From Cyclobacterium jeungdonense (GTDB lineage Bacteria > Bacteroidota > Bacteroidia > Cytophagales > Cyclobacteriaceae), in the NCBI RefSeq assembly GCF_010994275.1, contig NZ_WMCD01000008.1, positions 124,001-188,000 of the forward strand: 64,000 bases of DNA. Reading direction: 5' to 3'. The notes below the pieces were generated by a model. That model did not search any database. It was not told the DNA's origin and saw nothing but the letters and a program-made list of their open reading frames with translations. Of the stretch, positions 1 to 7,867 are shown piece after piece. The position numbers and the translations under genes are program-made. Position 1 is the stretch's first letter, and every line of letters starts with the position of its first letter.

Positions 1-413
1 CGGGAGCCAGCCTGGCTGCACGGGCCAGTACCCGGTTTGGAGAAAGAACCTACACTCCTGTCAATGGCCTGGACAGCCTTTCGGCCCGTCCGGATTTTGC
101 CCTGCTGATCTATCCGGCCTATCTGGACGAAGGGGAGGATCGCAGTCTGACACCCGAGCTTAGCCTGAGTAAAGAAACGCCTCCACAGTTTCTTTTCGGT
201 ACCACCGATGACCGCTATGGAAATAGCGTCCTGGTGATGGCAGCTGCCCTTCGGGACGAGAAGCTTCCGGTCACCTTGCATTTACTGGCAGAAGGGGGCC
301 ACGGCTACGGACTGCGAAAAGGAAACCCTGCGGCTGAAACCTGGCCAGATTTGGCGGAAAAATGGCTTCGACAACTCATTTTGGGTCCTGATCGTCCCCT
401 ACTGCCACGATAA
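1..413 (+). CDS. Alpha/beta hydrolase (esterase/lipase type), C-terminal part
   Basis: Only the last 136 residues lie in the window; the frame is open from base 3 to the TAA at 411-413. The fragment carries the end of an alpha/beta-hydrolase fold. It has a hydrophobic strand (FALLIYPAYL), an acidic turn FGTTDDRYG where the catalytic Asp is expected, and GGHGYGLR, which matches the catalytic-His loop. This arrangement is typical of BD-FAE/acetyl-esterase-like enzymes that deacylate sugars or other small esters. The nucleophilic Ser motif must lie upstream of the window, so the exact subfamily cannot be judged. The mscS-like gene starts 11 bases after the stop and may be co-transcribed. Confidence 0.75.
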   Translation, partial: GASLAARASTRFGERTYTPVNGLDSLSARPDFALLIYPAYLDEGEDRSLTPELSLSKETPPQFLFGTTDDRYGNSVLVMAAALRDEKLPVTLHLLAEGGHGYGLRKGNPAAETWPDLAEKWLRQLILGPDRPLLPR

Positions 414-424
414 AAACCTGCGCC

Positions 425-1303
425 ATGAACTTTAGTGAATCCCTTGAAAAACTTACGACACTTGTCACGGGCGACCTGGCAGATCTGCGGCAATTGCTCG
501 TAGCTCTTTTGATTGGTTTGGTGATTTTGGTGTTTTTTATTTACCTATCCCGCTGGATAAAAAAACTTGTCCGAAACCGACTTGATAAAAGAACGGAGGA
601 CAGCTTACTGTCAAGTTTTATCGCAGGCAGCATCCGACTGGTGATTCTGCTTTTTGGCATCACCTTGGTGTTACGGTTTTTGGGCCTTACAGGTATAGTA
701 AGTGGAATACTCGCGGGAGCGGGTATCACTGCGTTTATTATAGGATTTGCGCTAAAAGACATCGGGGAAAACTTTCTGGCAGGCATCTTACTGGCATTCA
801 AAAGGCCATTTAAGATTGGGGACCTGGTGGAGATTCAGGGGCTCAGCGGAAAAGTCCGAGCCCTAAATCTGAGGGACACTCAGATTAAAACTCTGGACGG
901 CAAAGATGTATTTCTGCCCAATGCCTCCATTATCAAAAGCCCCTTGATCAATTACACCATAGACGGGTACCTGAGTTATGGCTTTACGGTGGGATTGGGA
1001 TACGGCTGCGATTACCGGAAGGCCCAGGAATTGATCATCCATACCCTGAAAGGGGTAGCGGGCGTTTTATCAGGTCAAAAGGAATCATCGGCCTTAGTGA
1101 CCGACATGGGTGATAGCCATTTGTTGGTAAGGGTAACTTATTGGGTAAATACTTATAATAAAAAGTACCCGGATGTGCTTGTTCGCTCGCAGGCCATTCT
1201 GGCCGTACTCGAAGCCCTGGAAGACGCTGGCTTTCCACTACCGGGAAATATCATCGAACTCAAAGGTCCTACTCCGGTCGGAGGAGAGAGTGTTGGGAAA
1301 TAA
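425..1303 (+). CDS. MscS-family mechanosensitive ion channel
   Basis: This 292-residue inner-membrane protein has three predicted membrane segments, about residues 24-42, 64-84 and 90-118. The third is a Gly/Ala-rich pore helix (GILAGAGITAFIIGFALKDI) followed at once by the conserved FKIGDLVEI segment and the beta domain (to about residue 180) with FLPNASI. A soluble alpha/beta C-terminal domain completes the protein. This is the minimal MscS plan, a channel that opens on membrane tension to release solutes during hypo-osmotic shock. The ATG at 425 follows the upstream hydrolase by 11 bases. No extra N-terminal domains are present. Confidence 0.93.
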   Translation: MNFSESLEKLTTLVTGDLADLRQLLVALLIGLVILVFFIYLSRWIKKLVRNRLDKRTEDSLLSSFIAGSIRLVILLFGITLVLRFLGLTGIVSGILAGAGITAFIIGFALKDIGENFLAGILLAFKRPFKIGDLVEIQGLSGKVRALNLRDTQIKTLDGKDVFLPNASIIKSPLINYTIDGYLSYGFTVGLGYGCDYRKAQELIIHTLKGVAGVLSGQKESSALVTDMGDSHLLVRVTYWVNTYNKKYPDVLVRSQAILAVLEALEDAGFPLPGNIIELKGPTPVGGESVGK

Positions 1304-1454
1304 AGGAGGTATAGTGGTAGCTATAAAACGATATCGTCCATTCGGAAATCAAATGTCATCCCGTAGCACCCTGCATTTTTTGGCATGAAACAATCGTGAA
1401 ATCAATATCGCACAGCAATTTCTATCCTCCTATTTTTCATTTCTCCCGGTACGC

Positions 1455-2096
1455 TTATCTCAACTGTTCCATTTCCGAAATGGTTTCTTCCAGCTTTTTG
1501 AAAATGCGACCATATACCAACCGAACGTCCCACTGGTAGATTTTGTCCGAAAAATATACCATCAATAGCGTTATCAGCCCTACCAGAATCAAGCCGATCA
1601 AGGGGTAACTTCCAACAAAGGTTAACCCTGGAAATTGTTGCTGTACTTTTTGGGTAAGTTCGGGCTCCCGGATCCAGGCGGAGCCTATGGTGCCACAAGC
1701 GATAAGAAAATATACCGGGTATGAATAGCGTACCACTTTCTGATTTTTTGCAAGGGAGTCTTTTAGCCATCGATCAAAGGATTTGAGGTAATCAAAGCTC
1801 GTTGCCCCCTGATTCAAGTCTTTGATTTCCTGCATTTGGCGTTTACTGTACCATGCCGTCAGCAATAGCAGCGTAGATGCAGCCAATCCCAGCCAAAGGG
1901 CGTCCAGAAAATAATGTACAAGTGGGATCAACAGTGCCATGATGACAATAGCCATTACATTTGCCCTGAACAATCGTTTCATTCGGTCAATCAGGTGTAT
2001 TGACTTTTGATTGTACAAATCATTTATTTTGGGAGCAACCAGGCTTTTCTCATGTAGAAAACCCTCTTTCCATACTGTTTCAATTGAATTTTTCAT
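1455..2096 (-). CDS. Four-helix membrane protein paired with an ECF sigma factor
   Basis: The family of this 213-residue protein is not recognised. About 45 cytosolic residues come first, followed by two adjacent membrane segments (about 47-64 and 67-83), a charged loop containing YLKSFDRWLKDSLAKNQK, and two more segments (about 126-140 and 166-183). The C-terminal helix is amphipathic. Its start overlaps the end of the sigma-factor gene by 17 bases, so the two are translationally linked. Genes in this position usually encode anti-sigma factors or membrane proteins that control the sigma factor; that role is inferred from context only. No zinc-binding HxxxCxxC motif is visible, so it is not a classical ZAS anti-sigma factor. 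Confidence 0.7.
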   Translation of the reverse strand: MKNSIETVWKEGFLHEKSLVAPKINDLYNQKSIHLIDRMKRLFRANVMAIVIMALLIPLVHYFLDALWLGLAASTLLLLTAWYSKRQMQEIKDLNQGATSFDYLKSFDRWLKDSLAKNQKVVRYSYPVYFLIACGTIGSAWIREPELTQKVQQQFPGLTFVGSYPLIGLILVGLITLLMVYFSDKIYQWDVRLVYGRIFKKLEETISEMEQLR

Positions 2097-2574
2097 CGTA
2101 TATTTTTTTTAATCGTTCTTTAATCCGGTTAATTCTTACACCAATACTGTTGGGATTCGCCCCTAATATTTCCGAAATCTCCTGATACGTCTTTTCCTCC
2201 AGATACAAGAGGATCACCGCCCGGTCAATTTCTGATAAATGTTTGATCGCTGCATACAATTGGTTTAGGGATTCATTTTCGAAGGCACTGCTTTCAATCA
2301 AAACCGTATCGGGCAATGCCTCCGAAACAAAGATGGTTTTCCCTTCTTTTTTCCTTTTCTTGAGTAGGGTCAAACAAACGTTCAGAGCAATCCGATACAC
2401 CCAGGTAGACCATTCGCATTGGCCTTTAAAATTATCCCTGCTCCTCCAGATCTGGAGGCACACTTCCTGATAGTAGTCTTCATAATCCTCCTGCGAATTG
2501 GTGTACGCCCTGCACAGCTTGATGATGATGGCGGTAAAAGGCAGTATGGAAACCTGGTAGAAGTCCTTACTCAT
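2080..2574 (-). CDS. RNA polymerase ECF-type sigma factor
   Basis: The protein has 164 residues from the ATG at 2574; the frame is open upstream to 2619, but that longer start gives an atypical N-terminus. Region 2 is seen in YEDYYQEVCLQIWRSRDNF and the following WSTWVYRIALNVCL. Region 4 is the helix-turn-helix in YLEEKTYQEISEILGANPNSI and VRINRIKERLKKIY. There is no region 1 or 3, as expected of ECF factors. It would direct RNA polymerase to a small stress or envelope regulon. The overlapping downstream membrane-protein gene is the natural candidate regulator. A degenerate copy of the dispersed repeat family lies about 200 bases upstream. Confidence 0.92.
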   Translation of the reverse strand: MSKDFYQVSILPFTAIIIKLCRAYTNSQEDYEDYYQEVCLQIWRSRDNFKGQCEWSTWVYRIALNVCLTLLKKRKKEGKTIFVSEALPDTVLIESSAFENESLNQLYAAIKHLSEIDRAVILLYLEEKTYQEISEILGANPNSIGVRINRIKERLKKIYDEKFN

Positions 2575-2780
2575 CTGGATAGTTTTACCCCTATCTTCCA
2601 ACCCGGATGGACCCAACATCGGTTCAATGTTTGCCTATAGCTACACCCCATGAAGGGAATCAAATAAATCAATGACGGCGTTTTATTCATCATTTGGATC
2701 TTTTCTTTAGTTAGTGGCCAAAGTCAAAAAACATTACACCTCCCCGGATTCTTTTTCAAAAAATTGTATGATTTTTATAT

Positions 2781-2960
2781 GTTTATGATTTGCTTTTCAA
2801 AGGTCGTAACTTGTCCCATACCGAAGGTCGAGATAGCCTGTCCCGGTCCTTAATCGGGAGAATCTCGCACCTGGCTTCCGGCAGCCAGGTGTTTTATAAT
2901 CATCCCTACGTGTATCGCTAGCGTCATGCCAGTCAGGCCTCAGGCAGGCTCGATTTCTTA
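2781..2960 (-). repeat. Dispersed repeat family, copy F (degenerate, with nested palindrome)
   Basis: Read on the minus strand, this copy starts with AAATCGAGCCTG and shares the GATGATTAT, GCGAGATTCTCCCGATTAA and GGGACAGGCTAT blocks with the copy at 45800-45936. It differs by an inserted hairpin near 2865-2892 with a perfect 9-base stem (CACCTGGCT/AGCCAGGTG). The initial ATG is lost and a stop interrupts the early part of the frame found open in other copies, but the downstream part of that frame is still readable. It occupies most of the 456-base gap between the sigma factor and the DUF998 gene; nothing else was seen there. Confidence 0.8.
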
Positions 2961-3030
2961 GGAGGTATTAAAATTGGATGCAAGTTTTTTAACCGTTCGT
3001 TTTCTTTTAAAATATTTTGATTTAGCATTC

Positions 3031-3630
3031 TCAATCTGAAAATTTAGTTAAATGGTAGGATAAAACAGCAGGCCAAACCACTAACAAAGTACAGATTAGC
3101 CGCTCATAGGCGCCATCCAAATCATCTGGGATTAATGGTAGAAATGGGGCAAAAATGAGCCATAGCGAAGCAATCCATAGTGAAAATCTTTTTAAAAACG
3201 GCCTTACCTGTTTTAAATCAAAACTGATTAAAATTGTTAATATAAGGAACAAGCCAGCCAACAAATACACCAGCTCAATGTGAATATTGTAACCCGTGTA
3301 ACCCGGTCTTCCCGCATATTGATTGTGCTCAGCAATCATGACAAGATCAATACTGATTACTACTAAAATAATCAGGCTAATGATCCATTTGGTGCCTTTG
3401 CGTTTCCAGCTATAAAGTCCTACGGCAAGGGCAAAATACCCCAATGCCAGTAAATCCAAGCCCCGATCCTGTATCCATCCATACTTTCCAATGGCCAGCA
3501 TGCTGATGGTGTCACTTATGGGATCATGCTCTTCGTGTACGGCTATTCCTATAAAATCACTAGCTATCACCATGACACAACCAATGATTCCAAGAGCTCC
3601 GCAGATTTTATAAATTAAAGGTTTCTGCAT
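3031..3630 (-). CDS. DUF998 family membrane protein
   Basis: The protein has 199 residues from the ATG at 3630. A second in-frame ATG at 3690 would add 20 residues of unlikely sequence. Six hydrophobic segments are visible. The loop after the first contains HEEHDPISDTISMLAIG, which resembles the conserved polar segment of DUF998 proteins (xHxxxPISDTISxLA). A second polar loop, HNQYAGRPGYTGYNIH, precedes helix four. The function of the family is unknown. The gene stands alone, with about 150 bases to the YdeI-like gene and the dispersed repeat on the other side. Confidence 0.75.
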   Translation of the reverse strand: MQKPLIYKICGALGIIGCVMVIASDFIGIAVHEEHDPISDTISMLAIGKYGWIQDRGLDLLALGYFALAVGLYSWKRKGTKWIISLIILVVISIDLVMIAEHNQYAGRPGYTGYNIHIELVYLLAGLFLILTILISFDLKQVRPFLKRFSLWIASLWLIFAPFLPLIPDDLDGAYERLICTLLVVWPAVLSYHLTKFSD

Positions 3631-3784
3631 TTTTTTGAATAAAGTAACTAAAATATTTTTGGACCCAGGTAAGAAGATAAACAAAAGCATTTGAAGAATT
3701 GAAATCTCTTATTTATGTTTCTACTTGACTGCTAGGGGGCATTTGCCAACCACCCCCCCCAATGCCATTTTATCCAATCCTTTT

Positions 3785-4351
3785 TCACCTAAACTGCTTC
3801 GGTTTTTGTTCTTTATCTGCCAATTCCACCATTTCTTCTATTCGTTTTTTCCTTGTTTCCGGTCGCTTAGCAAGAACCAACCATTGTAAAATATTTCGTT
3901 TGTCCGATCTGCTTAATCCTAAAAAATAGTGCTTTGCGTTGGGCCTATTCTGAAATTCCTCATCAAGGTCTTTTGGAATTAAAAGGGCTTCCGCATCATC
4001 TAATATTGTCCAGGAACCGTTTTGTTTTGCTTTTTCAATAATTTCAAAACCAGCTTTTGTCATCAGTCCCTCTTGTGTCAGCCGGTCTATTTTTTCCTTA
4101 TTGACCTTTGACCAAACACTTTTCTCTTTCCGTCTACTGAAAAATTGCATAAATCGCTTTTCATCTAAAGGCTTTGTTTTGCTGTCTATCCAACCAAAAC
4201 ATAGCGCTTCATCAACGGCGTCGCTGTAAGATACCGTAGGAATCTTTGATCTCGCTTTGTAATAGACAAGCCAAATAGATTGCTTCTTATCGTGATTGTC
4301 TCGAAGCCATTCACGCCATTCTTTTCTGTCTTTGGGATAAAAGGTGTCCAA
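3785..4351 (-). CDS. YdeI/OmpD-associated (OmdA) family protein
   Basis: This soluble protein of 188 residues matches the YdeI/OmdA family along its length. An N-terminal block (EWREWLRDNHDKKQSIWLVYYK) is followed by SYSDAVDEALCFGWIDSKTK and FSRRKEKSVWSKVNKEKIDRL. The C-terminal part carries the LSRSDKRNILQWLVLAKRPETRKKRIEE helix that defines the OmdA domain. The family is linked to bacteriocin or antimicrobial-peptide protection in a few bacteria, but its biochemistry is unknown. No ATG exists before the conserved region, so translation probably starts at the TTG at 4351. It sits in the single-gene, minus-strand accessory region. Confidence 0.85.
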   Translation of the reverse strand: MDTFYPKDRKEWREWLRDNHDKKQSIWLVYYKARSKIPTVSYSDAVDEALCFGWIDSKTKPLDEKRFMQFFSRRKEKSVWSKVNKEKIDRLTQEGLMTKAGFEIIEKAKQNGSWTILDDAEALLIPKDLDEEFQNRPNAKHYFLGLSRSDKRNILQWLVLAKRPETRKKRIEEMVELADKEQKPKQFR

Positions 4352-4407
4352 TTTATTTTCAGATTAGTTTCGCATGGCGATAAGTTTGTTCCTATTTTGT
4401 TTATTTT

Positions 4408-4503
4408 ACACCTAATTATAAAGCGAAGTGGCGGTATTACAACGAGAATCTATAGTTGAATCACCGGCTGAACCCCGCATTACATATGGCTGTTGTTGGC
4501 AAC
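4408..4503. repeat. attC-like imperfect inverted repeat at the 3' end of the CPBP gene
   Basis: The left arm (4408-4435) and right arm (about 4463-4503) are imperfect inverted complements. The right arm overlaps the last codons of the CPBP gene. Both arms resemble those of the repeat at 11094-11208, with the right-arm block GCATTAC followed by a TGTTGTT segment. The outer ends resemble, but do not fully match, the GTTRRRY/RYYYAAC core sites of integron attC sites (ATTAGGT read on the minus strand). Size and position just after a gene fit attC. No integrase gene is in the window. Confidence 0.45.
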
Positions 4504-5319
4504 AGGCTGATTTGGTTCTTCTTTTTTATTAGTTTGAGATAATATTATTGCCACAACCATGATAAGTCCCACTTGAGTCATAAGCAGGTCTTTATTGCTC
4601 AAAACATCAGCTCCAAGAAAACCGAGTGTAAAATTCATTCCACCGTGCAGTAATACTGCTAATAAAACACTTCCTTTTGTTCTGTTGTATAGCCACGAAA
4701 AAATAACCCCCATCGCGGTCATTAATGGTATATATATCAAAATTGGTATACTCCCAATTGCTTTAGGGAAGAATAGTATTAGCGGTAAATGCCAAATACT
4801 CCATAGAAATCCAATAATTAAGCCTGATAAATTGGGGCTGAAATTTTTTTGCATCATTCCTTGGGCATAACCTCGCCACCCCAGTTCCTCCGCGATGGGA
4901 CCCCCAAAAAGGGTATTAACTAAAAAGAAAATTGGTGATAGTAAAATAGCCAAGCCTACTTGTCCTTCGGATAAGCCCATCCCTTTTAAAATAATCTCAG
5001 CATCTGGAAATCTTCCAACAAATGTTTTATGAAATAATACCGCAATAAGGCCTAGGAAAAAAATTCCGAAAATGGAAAAAATGTAGTATTTAACAGGCAC
5101 CTTCCATATTAGAAGCTTCCTTAAAAGTTCTCGAATTCCTTTTTTACCATAATCATAGTAAGTTAGAATCAGGGCCGCAATAGTTGGACCCCATGCTCCT
5201 GGCAATACCCAAAATTCGCTAACCTCATTCGAAAAATAAAAGGGAGACCATAGACTCCATGAAATTAGAAAGGTTAGACCAAAGTATTTGAAAATATTGA
5301 GGTTATTCCTTTTTGACAT
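4480..5319 (-). CDS. CPBP family intramembrane glutamic endopeptidase
   Basis: This 279-residue protein has about eight hydrophobic segments. All three CPBP (Abi/Rce1-like) motifs are intact: EELGWR at residues 144-149, FLWSIWH ending in His177, and HGGMN with His225 and Asn229. These residues form the active site of membrane-embedded prenyl-protein or signal-peptide-like proteases. In bacteria the family serves in bacteriocin immunity, in maturation or unknown processing. The gene is monocistronic. Its 3' end runs into an attC-like inverted repeat, and its upstream region (5352-5446) resembles the region upstream of the broken gene at 7296. Confidence 0.9.
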   Translation of the reverse strand: MSKRNNLNIFKYFGLTFLISWSLWSPFYFSNEVSEFWVLPGAWGPTIAALILTYYDYGKKGIRELLRKLLIWKVPVKYYIFSIFGIFFLGLIAVLFHKTFVGRFPDAEIILKGMGLSEGQVGLAILLSPIFFLVNTLFGGPIAEELGWRGYAQGMMQKNFSPNLSGLIIGFLWSIWHLPLILFFPKAIGSIPILIYIPLMTAMGVIFSWLYNRTKGSVLLAVLLHGGMNFTLGFLGADVLSNKDLLMTQVGLIMVVAIILSQTNKKEEPNQPVANNSHM

Positions 5320-5351
5320 TTCTATCCATTTTTTCTGAGGGTTTCCAAACT

Positions 5352-5446
5352 TTATTATTCACGCTACTGTAAAGTCACTATTGAAAAAATTATTTCTCCT
5401 ACAGACCAGTTTATCTTTACTTCTTGAAACGAATGAAGTGCGTTAC
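5352..5446. repeat. Upstream repeat P, copy 1
   Basis: This 95-base segment is similar to 7342-7432. Shared blocks in order are TTTATT, TCACTATTGA, AATTA, GTTTATCTTT and GAACGAAT or GAAACGAAT. It begins 33 bases upstream of the CPBP start codon. Copy 2 lies at a similar distance upstream of another minus-strand gene, so the unit could carry a promoter or leader. The rest of the 230-base gap shows nothing recognisable. Confidence 0.6.
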
Positions 5447-5549
5447 CTGTAATAACCAGTTATTTCTTTCCAATGTCAATGCCGTTTGATGTACTTTGTT
5501 TCTTTCCCTTTTTTTAAAAGGTAATTTATTTCAAATAATAGATCCTTTT

Positions 5550-5960
5550 TTACCTACTTGATTTCATAGCCTTGACTTTTTTGATGGTAGGGTCGGCTAA
5601 AAACCGATGGTAACTTTCTGTTTCCATTCCAAAGAGGGCCACTTTGCCTTCATTGTTACAATGCACACCAAAGCCGTATGTTTTTGTCAATGGCGAAGCA
5701 CGGAAACAAGGTTGTCCCTTTGAGAAAAACTGTTCTCTTGCTTGTTGGTATTCCGCTTTGGTCAAGTCATTCCGATCTGCAAATACCTGGAAAAAAATAT
5801 CATCCGAAGTGTACCAATACGGATTTTTAGAAATCAATTCGTGCTGCATTTCAGCAATGGACTTTTTGCTTTTGGCAGGCGGTATGATTCCGCAACTGGC
5901 CCTGGTGTCCGCTGCCACTTCAATAAAAGTGTCAAAATAGTTTGTGGAATGCACTTTCAT
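5550..5960 (-). CDS. DUF6157 family protein
   Basis: This 136-residue soluble protein begins MKVHSTNYFDTFIEVAADT, the typical start of DUF6157 proteins. It continues with IPP (residues 26-28), a KNPYWYTSDDIFFQVFADRN block and a C-terminal LTKTYGFGVHCNNEGKVALF segment, all features of this family. Its function is unknown. Length is normal for the family and the ATG at 5960 is the only reasonable start. It is a lone gene: more than 200 bases separate it from either neighbour, so it is probably transcribed alone. Confidence 0.75.
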   Translation of the reverse strand: MKVHSTNYFDTFIEVAADTRASCGIIPPAKSKKSIAEMQHELISKNPYWYTSDDIFFQVFADRNDLTKAEYQQAREQFFSKGQPCFRASPLTKTYGFGVHCNNEGKVALFGMETESYHRFLADPTIKKVKAMKSSR

Positions 5961-6162
5961 TTTTTTAGTTGTCTTTTACTTTGTAGTTCATTTTCCTTTT
6001 GGGCTGACAACAATCGCCAAAGGTTTTCTACGCAATCTACCCAAAAAACATTACTTTTTAATTAATACTACCGAGATTATCGGTAATACTAAAGTGGCCA
6101 GCCCGGGATATTTTCTATATCTCCGGTTTTAGCCATATAATTTAACTAATTAACTAACCTTC

Positions 6163-6383
6163 TTAAAGTTGCCCAATAAAGACTCCAACAGTGACACCAA
6201 TTGAACTACCTAAAGAACCTTCTATACCTGATGGGAATGTAATTCCCTTACTAATCCAACAGTGATGCCAAGGTTAGGGTAATGCCCTTTGCATAGTGAT
6301 CATAATGGCTCAGGGGTTCGAATAATTCTATCACAAAGGTCAGGCGGTGCAGGTTGGTTACGATTTTGTTTGAAAATCTATCC
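6163..6383 (-). pseudogene. Possible remnant of a small glycine-rich membrane protein gene
   Basis: On the minus strand from the ATG at 6383 a 44-codon frame reads to a TAG. Shifting frame near the end gives GITV and then a C-terminal segment with GIEGSLGSSIGVTVGVFIGQL ending at TAA 6163. The repeated GITVG/GVTVG units look like a glycine-zipper membrane segment cut by frameshifts. The ATG overlaps the end of the upstream broken gene. This lies in the 417-base gap 5961-6377, where nothing else was recognised apart from a 6-base-stem hairpin at about 6068-6084. Confidence 0.3.
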
Positions 6384-7296
6384 ATCCCACGGCTTTCTAC
6401 TTACGAAAAAAAGGAAGAAAATAACTGCTATAAGAAAGGTCAGAACGATTAATAAAGTTTGAAATGCTTGTTGCCCGCCACTTGCAATATTCTCATTGCT
6501 TTCGGTGATAATTCTGCTTTGAATACTGTCTAACTTTTCATTTGTTTGATGCAGCTGATTTTGGAGAACCCTGAATTCAGCATCAAATGCTCTTAAACTA
6601 CTTTCTTTTGCCCATTGAATTGTGTCTACTCTTAGCTTTTGCAATGCTTGAATATCATTGATTAGTTCATTGAAATTGGTCGCCTTCACTTTTTCTATTT
6701 CTTCATTTAGCTTTTTTGTACTCTCTGTAATGCGAAGTATTTGAGCTTGGTCAACTTCCTTATTTGGAAGAATGGAGGAAGTCCAGGGCAAAAGGAGGGC
6801 AACAAAGGCAAGAAGAATGAAATAGCCGTTTAAAAAACCCCTCAGTACTTTGTGCTTATCATCCTTATTGAAGAAGAAATAGATTCTGATGCTGAGAAAT
6901 AGAAAACTTAGAATAGAAACAATTTTTGAAATCCAATTGGCCGAAGTGTCGCTTTTATAACCAAGTACCTCGTAAATCAGCGAAAAGCTATAATTCTTTA
7001 CCGCTTAAGTAAAATAAGAATCGTTGGTGTTGTCATCAATTGTTTCAACCGTCTTATTAATTAATGCGGTTTTTTTCCTGAAGAATTTTTAGTTGCTCAC
7101 TAATAGTTTCAGTTACCGAATCAATTTTGTCAAACCGACTTGAGTCTCCTACCAAAAATTCAGTCTTAGTAGAATCTACCTGCATTATTGGTTCTTGAGC
7201 ATTCAACTGTCCATTTACGAAGAAAATGAATACCCAAAAAGTAAGTAGTTGTTGGGTTAATAGCATACCTTTCTTTTGGTTTTTCGTTTCATCCAA
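6378..7296 (-). pseudogene. Frameshifted membrane protein gene (signal peptide plus coiled coil)
   Basis: Two open stretches on the minus strand form one plausible gene. The 5' part starts at 7296 and has a signal-peptide-like stretch (MLLTQQLLTFWVFIFFVNG) followed by soluble sequence, and ends at TAA 7057. Dropping one A from the A7 run (bases 7070-7076) moves the reading into the frame that, apart from a single TAA at 7005-7007, continues to 6378. That 3' part encodes two membrane segments, a charged coiled coil of about 75 residues and a C-terminal membrane anchor (LLIVLTFLIAVIFFLFFV). It has no ATG of its own. Two lesions suggest decay rather than one sequencing error. The family is not recognised. 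Confidence 0.6.
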
Positions 7297-7341
7297 TCAG
7301 TTTAAAGTTGACCGTTTCACCAAAACATGACTGCCAACCGA

Positions 7342-7432
7342 TTTATTCATACCCCTTATTACTCACTATTGACGGAATTACCTTTACAATTAACCGGTTT
7401 ATCTTTCCTACCTGGAACGAATAAATCAGGCT
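7342..7432. repeat. Upstream repeat P, copy 2
   Basis: This segment matches 5352-5446 in block order and spacing (TCACTATTGA, then GGTTTATCTTT, then GGAACGAAT). It lies 46 bases upstream of the first codon of the broken gene at 7296. The match ends before the coding region, so it is not a duplicated gene. Confidence 0.6.
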
Positions 7433-7539
7433 TATGTAAAAAGTCATCCTACGGAACGTGACCCTTTTACCTAAATACCCCGAAGCACTTTTAATTTCGG
7501 CTTTTCAGTGTAAACGATCCACCCTAAAAAACCGATTGT

Positions 7540-7800
7540 TACCGTAGTAAAAAAAACTGCATTTCCGGATTATAATTAAGCAAACTACCGGAAAAAACTG
7601 CCCTTAATATAGTCTAAAAACATCATTTTACCAATGGTTAGGTTACTGAGCATCAGGTAATAGAATCCAGGCTGGCACTATTTTTTTTTAATTCAGGGAA
7701 AGGTAATTGAGCAGGCAAACTTTACCATAAAAATGGGTGCTTTTAAGTTCCGGAAGGGATCTCTGGGCCCCATTTAGGAAAAGGGCATCCAAAAAGTATT
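7540..7800. repeat. Dispersed non-coding repeat R, copy 1
   Basis: The best-conserved part (7621-7696) shares GCATCAGGTAATAGAAT, then a GCACTA run of T and AATTCAG, with 12746-12812. Weaker similarity extends on both sides, including an upstream AACTGC..TTCC..CCGGATTAT stretch and a downstream TTAACCATTG. A short partial copy lies at 8881-8925. No reading frame runs through it. Together with repeat P it accounts for most of the 571-base gap 7297-7867; no gene was seen there. Confidence 0.55.
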
Positions 7801-7867
7801 AACCATTGCCGCGTCTGCCGAAATATCCGACCCCTGGTATTTTGGTACTACTGTCTGTAGTTCCTCT

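Noticed and set aside
3753..3760. C8 homopolymer that could be a phase-variation tract
   Set aside because: It lies after the stop codon of the OmdA-family gene and not in any coding region or clear promoter spacer, so switching would have no evident target.
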